Shown here: in pieces, positions 24,501-33,800 of the stretch
Numbering within the stretch: position 1 is the first letter of the stretch
How the letters are laid out: each line of letters opens with the position of its first letter
IMG/VR virus record: IMGVR_UViG_3300034375_007507
Span: 1 to 44,763 of that record
DNA length: 44,763 nucleotides
DNA from: a virus
Strand: one strand, 5' to 3'
Made by a program: the position numbers and the translations under genes
Notes under the pieces: generated by a model
Seen by the model: the letters and a program-made list of their open reading frames with translations, nothing else
What the model was told of the DNA's origin: nothing
The model's database searches: none

Positions 24501-25922
24501 ACTTATACCACTACTATCACCAAAAGTTATGAGGTTTCCATTAGAAGCTAAATCACCACCTAGCTGAGGAGTTGTATCTTCTACAATATTTTGTAGTGCT
24601 GAATCTGCTGTAGTACCTTGAGCAGCAGTAGCATAGTCTGAAGAATCAAAAGCTTTTACTTGTGCTAGATTCGTAATTTCTGAATCCATCAAAGCACCTG
24701 CTGCTGTTACATTTGTTGTATCAGTTACATCTGCATTTGTTTCTATTGTGTCTAGTTTTGTTCCGTCTGTTGCTATATCACGACCATCAACTGTGCCTGA
24801 TATAGTTAAGTTCCCTAATATATCTGCATTACCATCTACATCTAAACTATCAGACTGTAGTTCTCCAGTAATATCCACACCATCAGATTTCGTGGTTAGC
24901 TTGAGGTTGTTGTCATATCGTAAAGCCACTGGACCATTTTCAGTAGCAGAAATCATCAGTTCGCCACCTGCACCATTTATTTGTACTGTGCTACCTGTTA
25001 TAGCATTACCATTGACATCTAGATTGCCACCTAGCTGCGGACTTGTATCTTCTACAACATTGTTAATAGAAACAGCTTGTGCTCTAGCATCTGTGTAATA
25101 AAGGTTTGTGTTTTCGGGTACTACGCTTGTATCAAGTGTTGTTGAAACTGCTTGATTAGACCCATTACCTAAGAATATTTTTCCGTTGTTTAGGTTTGGA
25201 ACATCATTGCTTCTACCAGCACCACCTATTTTAATTGAACCAGCAGTAGCATGACTTCTTATAACTTTACCTATGTTTTGTATTTGACTTGATTCGCCTG
25301 TTGGTTTTGTTGTTGTATAAGCACCTGCTGTTGTTGAAGCATATAAAATTTGTCCTTCTGATACACCTGAGGTATCTAATCCATCTAACGTACCAAATGT
25401 TGCAACTTGTAATTCTGCATTATTATTAGCATCTGTTACAGCTAAACCAAATACAGGCATTTTAGAAACATCATCAGCCTTAGCTTTAGATACCACTGGA
25501 ACATCACCTGAAACACCTGAAACATAAACTAAATCACCTTTTGTTAATGCTTCACCAGCTTTTGCACCGAATCTAACAGCACCATCAATATCACCAAGAA
25601 TATCTGCTGTAATTTCTCCGCCGTCTAGTTGGGGGAATAACTCCATGATCCCGGCTGTTACCCGGGATTCTATCGTGTCGCTAGTTGAAAAAGCTCTGGC
25701 TGTGGTTCCCTCTTGAGCCCTTTCTACAGTAAGAGTGTTACCACTAATAGCGGTAACTTTAATAATCTCGTTGTTTGTATCGTCATCAAGGGTGCAAAGA
25801 AAATATTCTCCCGCACTTAAACTTGGAAATACGCTCCCATTAAGAACAGAAATCGAAGTTGCGGTTGAGGTAATATCAGACGCAAGTACAGTATTTGCAT
25901 TGTTCTTGAAAACAACTGCCAC
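21567..25922 (-). CDS. Long tail fibre with C-terminal S74 intramolecular chaperone
   Basis: A 1451-aa fibre, starting with GTG at 25922 (AGGAG seven bases upstream). The N-terminus (VFKNNANTVLASDITSTATS) is a typical fibre head. The shaft has several repeated units: EDTSPQLGGNLDVNGNAITG, LQIYHDGAGSYIDDSGDGSL and SNVDGLQTALDAKL each recur, and TVDGAGSGLDADLLDG occurs twice. The last ~100 residues are the S74 chaperone: SDERLKDNI with the catalytic-type Ser1352 and Lys1357, GVIAQEVEKVLPEAV and a final helix. S74 domains trimerise the fibre and cut themselves off before Ser1352. Confidence 0.92.
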   Translation of the reverse strand: MAVVFKNNANTVLASDITSTATSISVLNGSVFPSLSAGEYFLCTLDDDTNNEIIKVTAISGNTLTVERAQEGTTARAFSTSDTIESRVTAGIMELFPQLDGGEITADILGDIDGAVRFGAKAGEALTKGDLVYVSGVSGDVPVVSKAKADDVSKMPVFGLAVTDANNNAELQVATFGTLDGLDTSGVSEGQILYASTTAGAYTTTKPTGESSQIQNIGKVIRSHATAGSIKIGGAGRSNDVPNLNNGKIFLGNGSNQAVSTTLDTSVVPENTNLYYTDARAQAVSINNVVEDTSPQLGGNLDVNGNAITGSTVQINGAGGELMISATENGPVALRYDNNLKLTTKSDGVDITGELQSDSLDVDGNADILGNLTISGTVDGRDIATDGTKLDTIETNADVTDTTNVTAAGALMDSEITNLAQVKAFDSSDYATAAQGTTADSALQNIVEDTTPQLGGDLASNGNLITFGDSSGISVNRLKFGDDLDLQIYHTGLGSYITESGTGSLSIRGTNLNLADSGGNIFIEMTDTGTGGTVEIKHNASTKLTTTATGIDVTGTATMDGLTVDGTATMDGLTVSSTLPIISLTDTNTGADHKIDANSGFASLLFEGDLNSDNASGGMFFRTQGKFRLGVNNGTGDISFYEDTGTTAQMTWDASADALTFTDNTKAIFGAGSDLQIYHDGAGSYIDDSGDGSLYIRANNLYLQKYTGETYLAGVADSSVYLYYNGLEKLRTLTAGIDVTGEVVATSFSDGTISGITFIDEDSFTTNSATRIPTQQSVKSYVDTQVASVVDSAPAALDTLNELAAALGDDANFSTTTSTALGNRLRVDTAAQGLTGTQQANAITNLGITATKAELNYVDGVTSSIQTQLDGKQASGSYLTGNQTITLSGDVSGSGTTSIAVTIADDSHNHVISNVDGLQTALDAKLPLAGGTLTGSLRAQANLNYFGLASTNNEGEIIINTGEDGSPQIGFTEHGDVSWAIGIDDADNSFKMHGTASNTIPTINNLAIPLFEITTTAGTAYLNNSRIFTDAYHPNADTLTTARTISLTGAVTGSVSFNGSSNVSIATTATADPTLTLSGDASGSATFTNLGNATLSVTVADDSHNHIISNVDGLQTALDAKLASSSYTAADVLTKIKTVDGAGSGLDADLLDGHQLTTASTGSTVVERDASGDINCRLLRSEYDTTNSSIGYIMTQVDTGTNNYVRPSTPAQVRSALNVENGATADQTAAEILTAIKTVDGAGSGLDADLLDGISSASFLRSDATDTFTTLTGTTLTVNGVLSVRDAIDLADNDILRFGSSDDVEFFCNGSHMYTDLNSGIGNWYIRDGTTTRFTFDDAGDFTATGNVTAYSDERLKDNILVIDGALEKVSQLRGVTFNRTDTEEPRRQTGVIAQEVEKVLPEAVITADDEMQTKSVAYGNMVGLLIEAIKEQQIQIDDLKQQLNEQKEIK

Positions 25923-25936
25923 GGCTTTCTCCTATA

Positions 25937-26362
25937 TTAAGAAACCGTTACAGTCCAAGTAATTGTCATTGAGTCCGCTGATCCCTTATTTACAACTGAA
26001 AAAACTGTTCTACAAAGAAGAGTTCCATTGGTAGCAGCATTTAAAATACCCGCTTCAGTAATAGCTCCTGTACCAGTACCAGCACCAAAAGTTGCAACAT
26101 ATACAACCTCGTTGTCAGTAACAGTGGTAGAAGTTAGTGCTACTCGACCAGCCTCGCCTCCTAACTCAGAGTCGCCAGCAGCTGCGGCAGTAGACCCTGT
26201 TCCAATAGCCATGTGTGACATAGCAGTAGCGGTAGCATCTTTCATTCTTGATGCAACATAGCCTTTGCCGTCAGTAACAACTAGGTTGGGGATCTCCTGA
26301 ACGGTATTTCCGTTAAGGGCAATACTTAGCTTACCAGTAAGTTTTAGTCCATCTTTTAACAT
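25937..26362 (-). CDS. Small tail-associated protein
   Basis: A 141-aa Ala/Thr/Gly-rich protein with AGGAG before the ATG. It resembles small tail proteins of marine phages with the order GKLSIALNGNTVQEIPNLV, then GYVASRMKDA, HMAIGTGSTAA, a beta-rich EVVYVATFGAGTGTG and ITEAGILNA. I place it as a fibre-network or baseplate-type subunit by location between the repeat protein and the S74 fibre. Function not known. Confidence 0.7.
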   Translation of the reverse strand: MLKDGLKLTGKLSIALNGNTVQEIPNLVVTDGKGYVASRMKDATATAMSHMAIGTGSTAAAAGDSELGGEAGRVALTSTTVTDNEVVYVATFGAGTGTGAITEAGILNAATNGTLLCRTVFSVVNKGSADSMTITWTVTVS

Positions 26363-26372
26363 TTATAGTCTC

Positions 26373-27416
26373 CTAATTTAATACACCAGTGTTAAGAGCC
26401 CTTGTGTTAAGAACAAAACCTCTAACATTTACTATCAACTGTATGTTAATAGACTCCGTTACAGAGGTTTGATCTGTAAGGCTCTTTGATGATAATAACA
26501 CCTCTTGGTCTGATAGTGAAGTGGTATCGCTCTTTTCCGTAACAAATGATTTTGCATCAGAATCTAGAAAAAAGAATGAATCTGTAAAAGTGCTACTAAG
26601 TAAATAAGAAAGGGTTTCAGACGGGGTGACGCTATCTGTTTTATTTAAAGCCACCAATAAAGAAGAAGTCTCTGCCATGTTTAAAGAGTCTGTAGCTGGC
26701 TTGCTAAACAACAACGCTGCGTTTTCTGTAACCGTGTAAGAGTCTGATAAAACCTTTGAAAGAAGGTAGATGTGTTCTTCTGTTAGGGTTGTAATATTTG
26801 TTTTATCAAGACCAACGTCTGTTTGTAAGGGGTCGTCTACACTAGCAAGGTCGTCTAAAGTAAAACTATCACTAAAGGATCTTAAATAAGAAACAACCCT
26901 AGAAAAAGACTCAGACATAGATATTGTATCTGTTTTAACGAGCCCTGATGTAAGAACAGAAGCTTCTGCAAGGCTTACTGCATCAGATTTTTCTCCAGCA
27001 AAACTTTTTATAAGAGTCTCGCTTACTGCAAAAGAATCTTCTTTGCTCAAACCGGTATTCAAAACAGCAGTATCATCAGACATAGTTAATGTATCAGACG
27101 TCGGTAAACTAACTAGTAAAGCCGCAGCCTCACTCATAGTCATTGAATCTGTTACAGGTTTACTAAAAGACTGTACCAATTGTTCAGTAATAGTGAGGGT
27201 TTCTTCTTTTGTTGTAGTAAAAGTAACAACCAAAGCCTCAGACAGAGTTATAACTTCTGCATTAGGGTGTCCAGACACGAAGTAAAGGTTTTTACTGTCA
27301 GCGTCTAAAAATACATTTACGGCTGATAAATTTACGTACTGTAATGAACTTTGTAAATTTGTAAATGTAACAGTTGACTTTAAGTCAACATAACTAACTG
27401 TCTGTTTGAACGCCAT
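26373..27416 (-). CDS. Tail protein made of fifteen ~18-residue repeats
   Basis: A 347-aa protein. Residues ~54-325 consist of about fifteen consecutive units of close to 18 residues, of the form D-S/T-h-T-h-S-E-x-x-x-x-h-h-x-x-x-x-T/S, for example DSMTMSEAAALLVSLPTS, DTISMSESFSRVVSY and DSYTVTENAALLFSKPAT. Two units carry short insertions. No catalytic motif is visible. The N-terminal ~50 residues (FKQTVSYVDLKSTVTFTNL) and the end (NVRGFVLNTRALNTG) are different and may attach the fibre. It shares a base with the BppU-like gene (TAATG). It is probably a fibre shaft, with receptor or adaptor functions at the ends. Confidence 0.75.
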   Translation of the reverse strand: MAFKQTVSYVDLKSTVTFTNLQSSLQYVNLSAVNVFLDADSKNLYFVSGHPNAEVITLSEALVVTFTTTKEETLTITEQLVQSFSKPVTDSMTMSEAAALLVSLPTSDTLTMSDDTAVLNTGLSKEDSFAVSETLIKSFAGEKSDAVSLAEASVLTSGLVKTDTISMSESFSRVVSYLRSFSDSFTLDDLASVDDPLQTDVGLDKTNITTLTEEHIYLLSKVLSDSYTVTENAALLFSKPATDSLNMAETSSLLVALNKTDSVTPSETLSYLLSSTFTDSFFFLDSDAKSFVTEKSDTTSLSDQEVLLSSKSLTDQTSVTESINIQLIVNVRGFVLNTRALNTGVLN

Positions 27417-27790
27417 TAATCAAAGTCGTCTCTAACTTTAAACTTAATGAAATCTTGCACTGTTTGAATACCAGACCCGGAAGTCGTGTGTTCAATCTCG
27501 CCTTCAAATGTACCCGCAGTTGTCCAGGTTCCTACAGGGAATGTTAACGAACAAACACCATTAGAGGCGTCTGTTATTGTAGCAGTAATTGTAGAAAGAA
27601 CTGTTGTGTTCCCTACTTCACGAATACGTAGTCTTACAGTTGCGCCACTTAAATTAATTGGCGCCCATGTTGTACTATCTTCTTCATCAAGGGTTTTACC
27701 TGCAGCTGCTGTGTTGCTGTCTTTTAAAGTAAAAACCAACTCTGGAAGTGTATCACCTACTACTAATTTAATTGTATCTGAATATGCCAT
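27416..27790 (-). CDS. BppU-like baseplate/tail protein
   Basis: A 124-aa beta-sandwich protein. I set the start at the ATG at 27790 because GAGG lies five bases upstream; a longer in-frame extension to 27874 would overlap the ejection protein gene by 74 bp. The pattern VGDTLPELVFTLKDSN, INLSGATVRLRIRE, CSLTFPVG and GTFEGEIEHT matches the N-terminal BppU/DUF2479 immunoglobulin-like domain of phage baseplate proteins. It likely links fibres to the tail tube. Confidence 0.78.
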   Translation of the reverse strand: MAYSDTIKLVVGDTLPELVFTLKDSNTAAAGKTLDEEDSTTWAPINLSGATVRLRIREVGNTTVLSTITATITDASNGVCSLTFPVGTWTTAGTFEGEIEHTTSGSGIQTVQDFIKFKVRDDFD

Positions 27791-27800
27791 ACTTACCTCA

Positions 27801-30800
27801 TTATAACTGATTATAGAACGGGAGAATACTGTCAAAATCAAAATCTCCGGTTGCTGCATCATAAGCTCTTTCAACTGTTGGACCCAACGGCCCTACCCAG
27901 AAAGGATCTCCAAAACGCTTATTTTCCATAAATAATGGCATAGCTAAAGCAAACGGGCCAAGTACCCCACTTCTATCCATTATCTCAAAACTATATTCAC
28001 CCCAATCCATATCAATTGAGCGCCTATAATTTTTATCGTCGGGACTTATTCCTGGTAAAACCCAAGCTAATCCCACTTTAAATCTTTCACGTAAGTCTAA
28101 TCCTAACATGGTCAACGGTAAAAGTGTCATAGCACCTAAAAGAAAAGGCACAGAAGCAGCAGGAAAACCCTCTTCGTTATACCTATTTTTACTTTCTCTC
28201 CAAAGACCACCTATAATATTTTTACCATAAGCATAGAAGAATGATTTTAATTGCCATATTAAAGCAAACCTTGGGTCTGAAGCCCATACAGGTCTTTCTG
28301 CTGCATTTGGTCTTACAATAGATTCATCTACAAATTGAAATATACCTAACCTAATTTTTTCTCCAACAGCTCCGTCAAAAGTTTGATTGTTAGCAACCCA
28401 CTGATCTACTTCTTGCCAAGTAATATTACCTAATTCACGCAAATATCTTTGAGAAACTTCGTTGCCCGCTTTAGCTTGTTTACCATGGTGTAATACAAAC
28501 CTACGGCCCATACCAGAAGCAACGATACGAGTAAATCTTGTAAACCAGTCAAGACCAATAACTTTAAAAAATCTCTCACTTATTTTTTTAGCTCTAGGGT
28601 CTAACAAATCTATCTCGGCCGCATTTACATATAAAGTGCTAATAGCATCCGATACAGTTGCACCAACTTCTTTCGCAAAGTCGGCGGCTTCTTGTGGATT
28701 TTTAAAATAGTTTGCTATCTCTTTTCCAAAGTTAGCAAAGTTAGATTTTGAAAACTCTTTTGACCTTAAAATAGGACCAGCTAAATCTGGAGCAGAAGCA
28801 AATACTGCAAAAGACAGTAATGTTAATACGTTAAGAGTAACACCAACATTATTAACACCTTTTAACAACGGACCCATTTCTGGGGTAACTTTCCCTAACA
28901 TTGCAAGCACAGCATCTTCTGCATGCTTTTGTTTGTTTTTAGGTAATTCGTTTATCAGCTCGTTTAATTTTTTTGCCCCGCCTCTTTTATTTAATTCACT
29001 TTTTTTAATAGAATTTTGAATATATTTTCTTATAGCAACTTCGGGGTCGTTTAATAGTGAGTTACCTTCCTCATCAAGAATGCCTCTCAGAACAGGAGTA
29101 GGTACATTAGCAAAAGCTTCTTGACGGTGTCGCGCAATACCAATTGAAAATTTTTGGTTTGGGTCTTGAGCAGCAATATCAATTTCAGTTTTGTTGGGGT
29201 CTGCTGTTATTTCATCAACTAAAAGTGCAACTTCTTGTTCGTTATAAGAATAAGTAACTTCAGTAGGTTTATTATTCCTAAATACGGTTTTGGTAAAAGT
29301 TTTACCTTTATTATATTCAATAAGAGCTTCAGTTAATTCCGCCTTAATTTTTGGGCTGTTCTCTAATCTTTCTAAGCTAACTGACCTTGGAAAATAATTT
29401 TCAAGTTGTTTTATATTTAATCGCTCAGAAAAGTTTTCAGTTTGATACATATCTGTAAAAACCTGTCGAACAGCTCTTGCTGCTGGGGAAAGCTCTGCAT
29501 CCGGAGTTAAATTATTTTCTGCTTCTAAAAGAATACTACGTGATTCTGGTGTTATTTTCCCATCAATGTTTGCAGCTTGTTCTACTTTAGAAACATACCG
29601 GTTTATCTTAGAAATTTTTTCCGATAAAAACCCAATCGGGCCTTCTGCTTGAGACTGTTTAAGAAAAAAGTTTGCAAGTTCAACTGCACCAAGAGACCTA
29701 AGTAGATTATCAGCTGGAGCTAATATTTTTGTAGTATAAGTTGAAAACTTGTCTGGGTCTCCTTCAAGAATAGTTTCGGCTTCTTTTGCAAGATCAAAGA
29801 AAACTTTTTCTTTAGCAACAGTTTTTGCTGCCTTCGGTATATCGTCTTCGACCATGCTTTTTATAATAGCTTCGCCTTGATGAGATAGCCTTTGTTTTCT
29901 AGTGTTTAAAACTTTATTTTTATATCCACCAACTGTTTCTTTTACATAATCATTAAAGGAAGGATTGACTTGAAATCTTTTTGTCAGCTGTTTAAATTTA
30001 TTAAATACCGCCCTAAGTTTGTTAGCAATTTGTTTAAAGATGCTTTCAGTACCGTTGGTTGCTTTTCTAGTTGCATCTAATAAATACACTGCAGTTTGGT
30101 CTGCAAACCATTCTTCAAAAGCGGCGTGATAATTATCATCTTGGTATTGAGAAACATCTGTATTGGATCGAACACCATCAAATGCAGCTTTTAATTTTGC
30201 ATATGTCTTACCACGGGGGTTTAAACTTCTTGCTAGTTCTTGCTCAAATACAGAGTGACCCAACTCATGTGCAAGAGCTACAATAGCTAGTCCTTGTTGT
30301 TCTTGTGTGGGGTTCTGTGGCACGTTTAAGATAATAAAATCTTGATCATAATATTTTAAAATCCGCCCACCTAAAGCTCGTTGTTGTCCTGTTGCATCCG
30401 GTCTATTACCTAACACAACTTGTTGTTCTCTTTTTACATCAGCAACAATCCTACTACTTCTAATTCTTGATAAATCAAATGATTCATCTGCAGTAATAAT
30501 TTGTATATCTCGGTTTAATTTAAAATCATTTTTTATGGTGGATAAAACATTATTTAAAAAGGCTTTATTTCCAATTCGGTTTTCAATTGTTTTAGAAAAA
30601 CTTTGTTTAAATGGCTGAAACTTTCTGTCTTTAGGATTAAACAGCGGATTAAAAGTATCAGAAAACTTCTTACCTTTTCCTACACCGCGTTCTATATCCG
30701 CTCTAACTCCAGGAATATCAGTTGACTCAAGAACAATCGGCCTAGTTATAGAGTTAATTTGTTCATTTAAACTAACTAATATATTGGTATCTTTTTCAAT

Positions 30801-33800
30801 TCTTTTTGAAAGTTGTTTTGCTTGGTTTGTAGTTTGCCCTTCCGCTTCAATTCGACCTAAAGCTCTTAATCTTGATTTATTTGCTCCAATTCTACTTCTA
30901 ACTCTAGAAGCTATTTGCCTTAATCTTTCTTGTTGGGGGCTTTGGTCTACAAAAACATCTACTTGTGCTCCAGTTTCTCCCCCGCCACCTTGTTCTTGAC
31001 CTTCTGTTTGTGGGCCAAAATCATCCGGGTCAAAACCCGGGTCAACTACTACTGACCCAAACCTACCTGGAGCGTTTATATCTCTCTCTCTTGCCTCCTC
31101 AGAAAGAGCTTCTCTAGCTTTTTGTTGCTCTGTAAATTCAGCAAACCCCCGCCGGCCTTCTGCTTTTTCTAATTCTTCAATAAGTGCTTCTGTCTCTTGT
31201 AGTTTACTATTTTCTATTAGTTGAAGTTCGCCGGTTAGCTCAGCTAATCTTTCTGGGTTAGTTTCATTATCTAAAAGGTCTTCTACTCTGTCTCGTTCTG
31301 TTTCTAATCTATCTAATTCTTGTTTTGCTTCAAATAATTTTTCTTCTATAACAATTTGTGCTTCAGCTAAATTCTGTAAACTTTCTACTCGTTCTTGAAT
31401 AGTACGTGGAGAGGTTTCACCTTGAAGTGCTTGTGGGGAACCCTCAAACTCTCTTGAAGTTGAAAGAGCTTTAACTTCACCTGTATTTTTGCCGGTTGCG
31501 GTATATTCTGTGTTTCCTGCAGTATATACAATAGCTTGCTCTTCATCCTGTCTTGTAAATTCTGTTATAGGTTTACCATTCCAAAATAATTGATAGCCTT
31601 CCATCAGCAAACTGCTTACGGCGGTACTATACCCAAGTAATGCAGTTTCTTCAGCGCCCTGTGCCATAGCGCCCTGAGCTTGTGTTCTATTATTCCATTG
31701 CCGACCAAAATTAGTTAGTCGTGGCATATTTATACGTTGTGGTGTAGCTTTTTTATCCTCAAAACTAAACTTAATGTTAGTTAAATTTTGAGGAACAAGA
31801 ATGGTCCAATCTACTGGTTTTCTATTAAATCTTTCTTGTGTTAAGTCTGCTTGATGTGCTTCATTAACCCAACGTGCAACTTCATTTGCAGGAGCTTCCA
31901 CCATGCCTACGCTAGGTAATTTATACTTTAAAATCCCATACTGAGGTGTACCGTCTTCAGCATTACCAACTTGTTTAGGACCAAAAATAACTAAGGGGTC
32001 TCCTTCTTGTAAATTGTTAAAAGCTTTTAAAAAAGACGTTGTAAAAGCGTCTTGCTCAATAAGGCGTTCCATTTCTTTATGTGGTTCAAAAGAAGTTAAA
32101 TTTTTTATTGCTTTTTGTTTTTCTTCTTCATAAGCAGCTTGGTCTTCTTGTGGTATAACACTTAAAGAACGTAAGCCTTTCCAAGGCTGTCCAGTTTGAC
32201 TGAGAATAGGAGCTGCTTCACTACCTCGTTCTTCACCCACTACAATTTGGGGTTCAAACTCTGAAAAACTTTCTGCTACAGCGGCTCGTTCAGGTACTTC
32301 TGTCAGTTCACCATCATCATCAAGAGTTATTTGTGTTTCACCCTCTAATCCAAAAGTTTGTGCAACTTCCTCCGGCACCTCAATATTAGAGGTCCTTGGG
32401 CCTAGTATTTCACTTCTCTCTCTAAGATGCTCGCCTATTTCTTTATGAGACACCTCATAGTTTGCAGAGCCAAAGAGTTCTGATGTACTAAAAAGGCTGT
32501 TCGCTTTTGTAACAACTGCATCTAAATCATTTTCATTTGTTTGTTGATACCAAACTACGTTGTTTTGTTTATCTCTAACTTCTACTACAAGATTGTCTCC
32601 AGGCTTACGTTTGTGTACATACCCTAAATTTCTTGCTAAAAAGGAATCTAATTTTGTTGTATTAAAAGCATCGTTGTTTATTAAACGTCTGAATAAAAGT
32701 GCTTTTGTTGGGTTAGAAGTAATAAAAATACCAACACCATTAACATCTACAATATTTTGTGGATCACCCTTTGCTATCTCAGCAATTTTACTGTTTAAAG
32801 GAGAGGCTTCAGTAAGATCAACTTGGCTTCTACTATTCTCATCAATCCAGACACTATCTTTTTTGTTTGTTGGATCTATCGTTGCGTCTAATTGACCCTC
32901 TAACCAAGAAACAGGTTCAGGAAAAACGGTTTCAATATCACGTTCTCCGTCTATAAAAGCTTGTTGAAGTTCAATATCAGATTCTACTTCTTGTTCGTAT
33001 TGATCTTTTATTAACTGGCGAGCTTTCCCAAAAACCCCTTCGCTTGGATCCATAACTCTATTAACGCCGGTTGCTATACCACCACCAATACCACCAATTC
33101 CTACACCACCAAAGAACCCAGAAAACAGAGCCTGTGCTCTATCTAATTTTGCTTGGGCTTGTGTATACTCATCATCTATAGCAAAACGCTGTTGAATACT
33201 AATTTCTTCTTGTAGGCTTTCAGTAACTCCCTCAACAGCACCCGTCTTTAAGGCACCACTTACAAAAATATCTCTAGCCAAACTTCGGTTGGCTGCACCG
33301 CCTTTTTTAGTTGCCATGCCATAAAGACCTCTAGCAACAAGAGCTTCACTACCAACTCCAATAGCTGCAAATGGCACACCTATTCCTAAAGATTGAAAAG
33401 CTTGTAAAGGATCGGTCATACCTTGTTCGGCAAAAATACCAAAAGCAGTACCTGCTCCTTGCGGAAACTCTTGCGCCACGGCACCAGAAACTGCACCTAA
33501 TCTACCTAAACTAGCAGCTCTCTTTTTTCTATATTCTCTTTGTAAAATACCAAAAGCACCATTAATTACGTTATTTTCAGCTGTGGTTAAGGCATAAGGT
33601 AAGTTTTTTTTGCCTTGTTTTTTTGCAGCCTCGTTTGCCATAAATTTATTTACAGCATCCTTTACTAGTTTTTTCTTAGCAACGCTTGCAGTCAGACCGC
33701 TAGCAACTGCTGCTCCTGTTATTGGGGCTGTGGCACCGGCCAGCGCTCCAACACCTGCACCTACCATAGCCGCAGTTATGCTCGCTAAAGCAGAAGGAGC

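Noticed and set aside
22000-25100. Long open frames on the + strand opposite the fibre gene
   Set aside because: They are antisense to a well-supported gene, lack ribosome binding sites and give low-complexity Ser/Val/Pro products typical of shadow frames.
21567-25922. Repeated segments in the long fibre as mobile or diversity-generating elements
   Set aside because: The repeats are diverged at DNA level and fit shaft units; no reverse transcriptase or template repeat is present in the window.
27791-27874. Longer N-terminus of the BppU-like protein
   Set aside because: The extension overlaps the end of the 2270-aa gene, and the ATG at 27790 has its own ribosome binding site and fits the family start.
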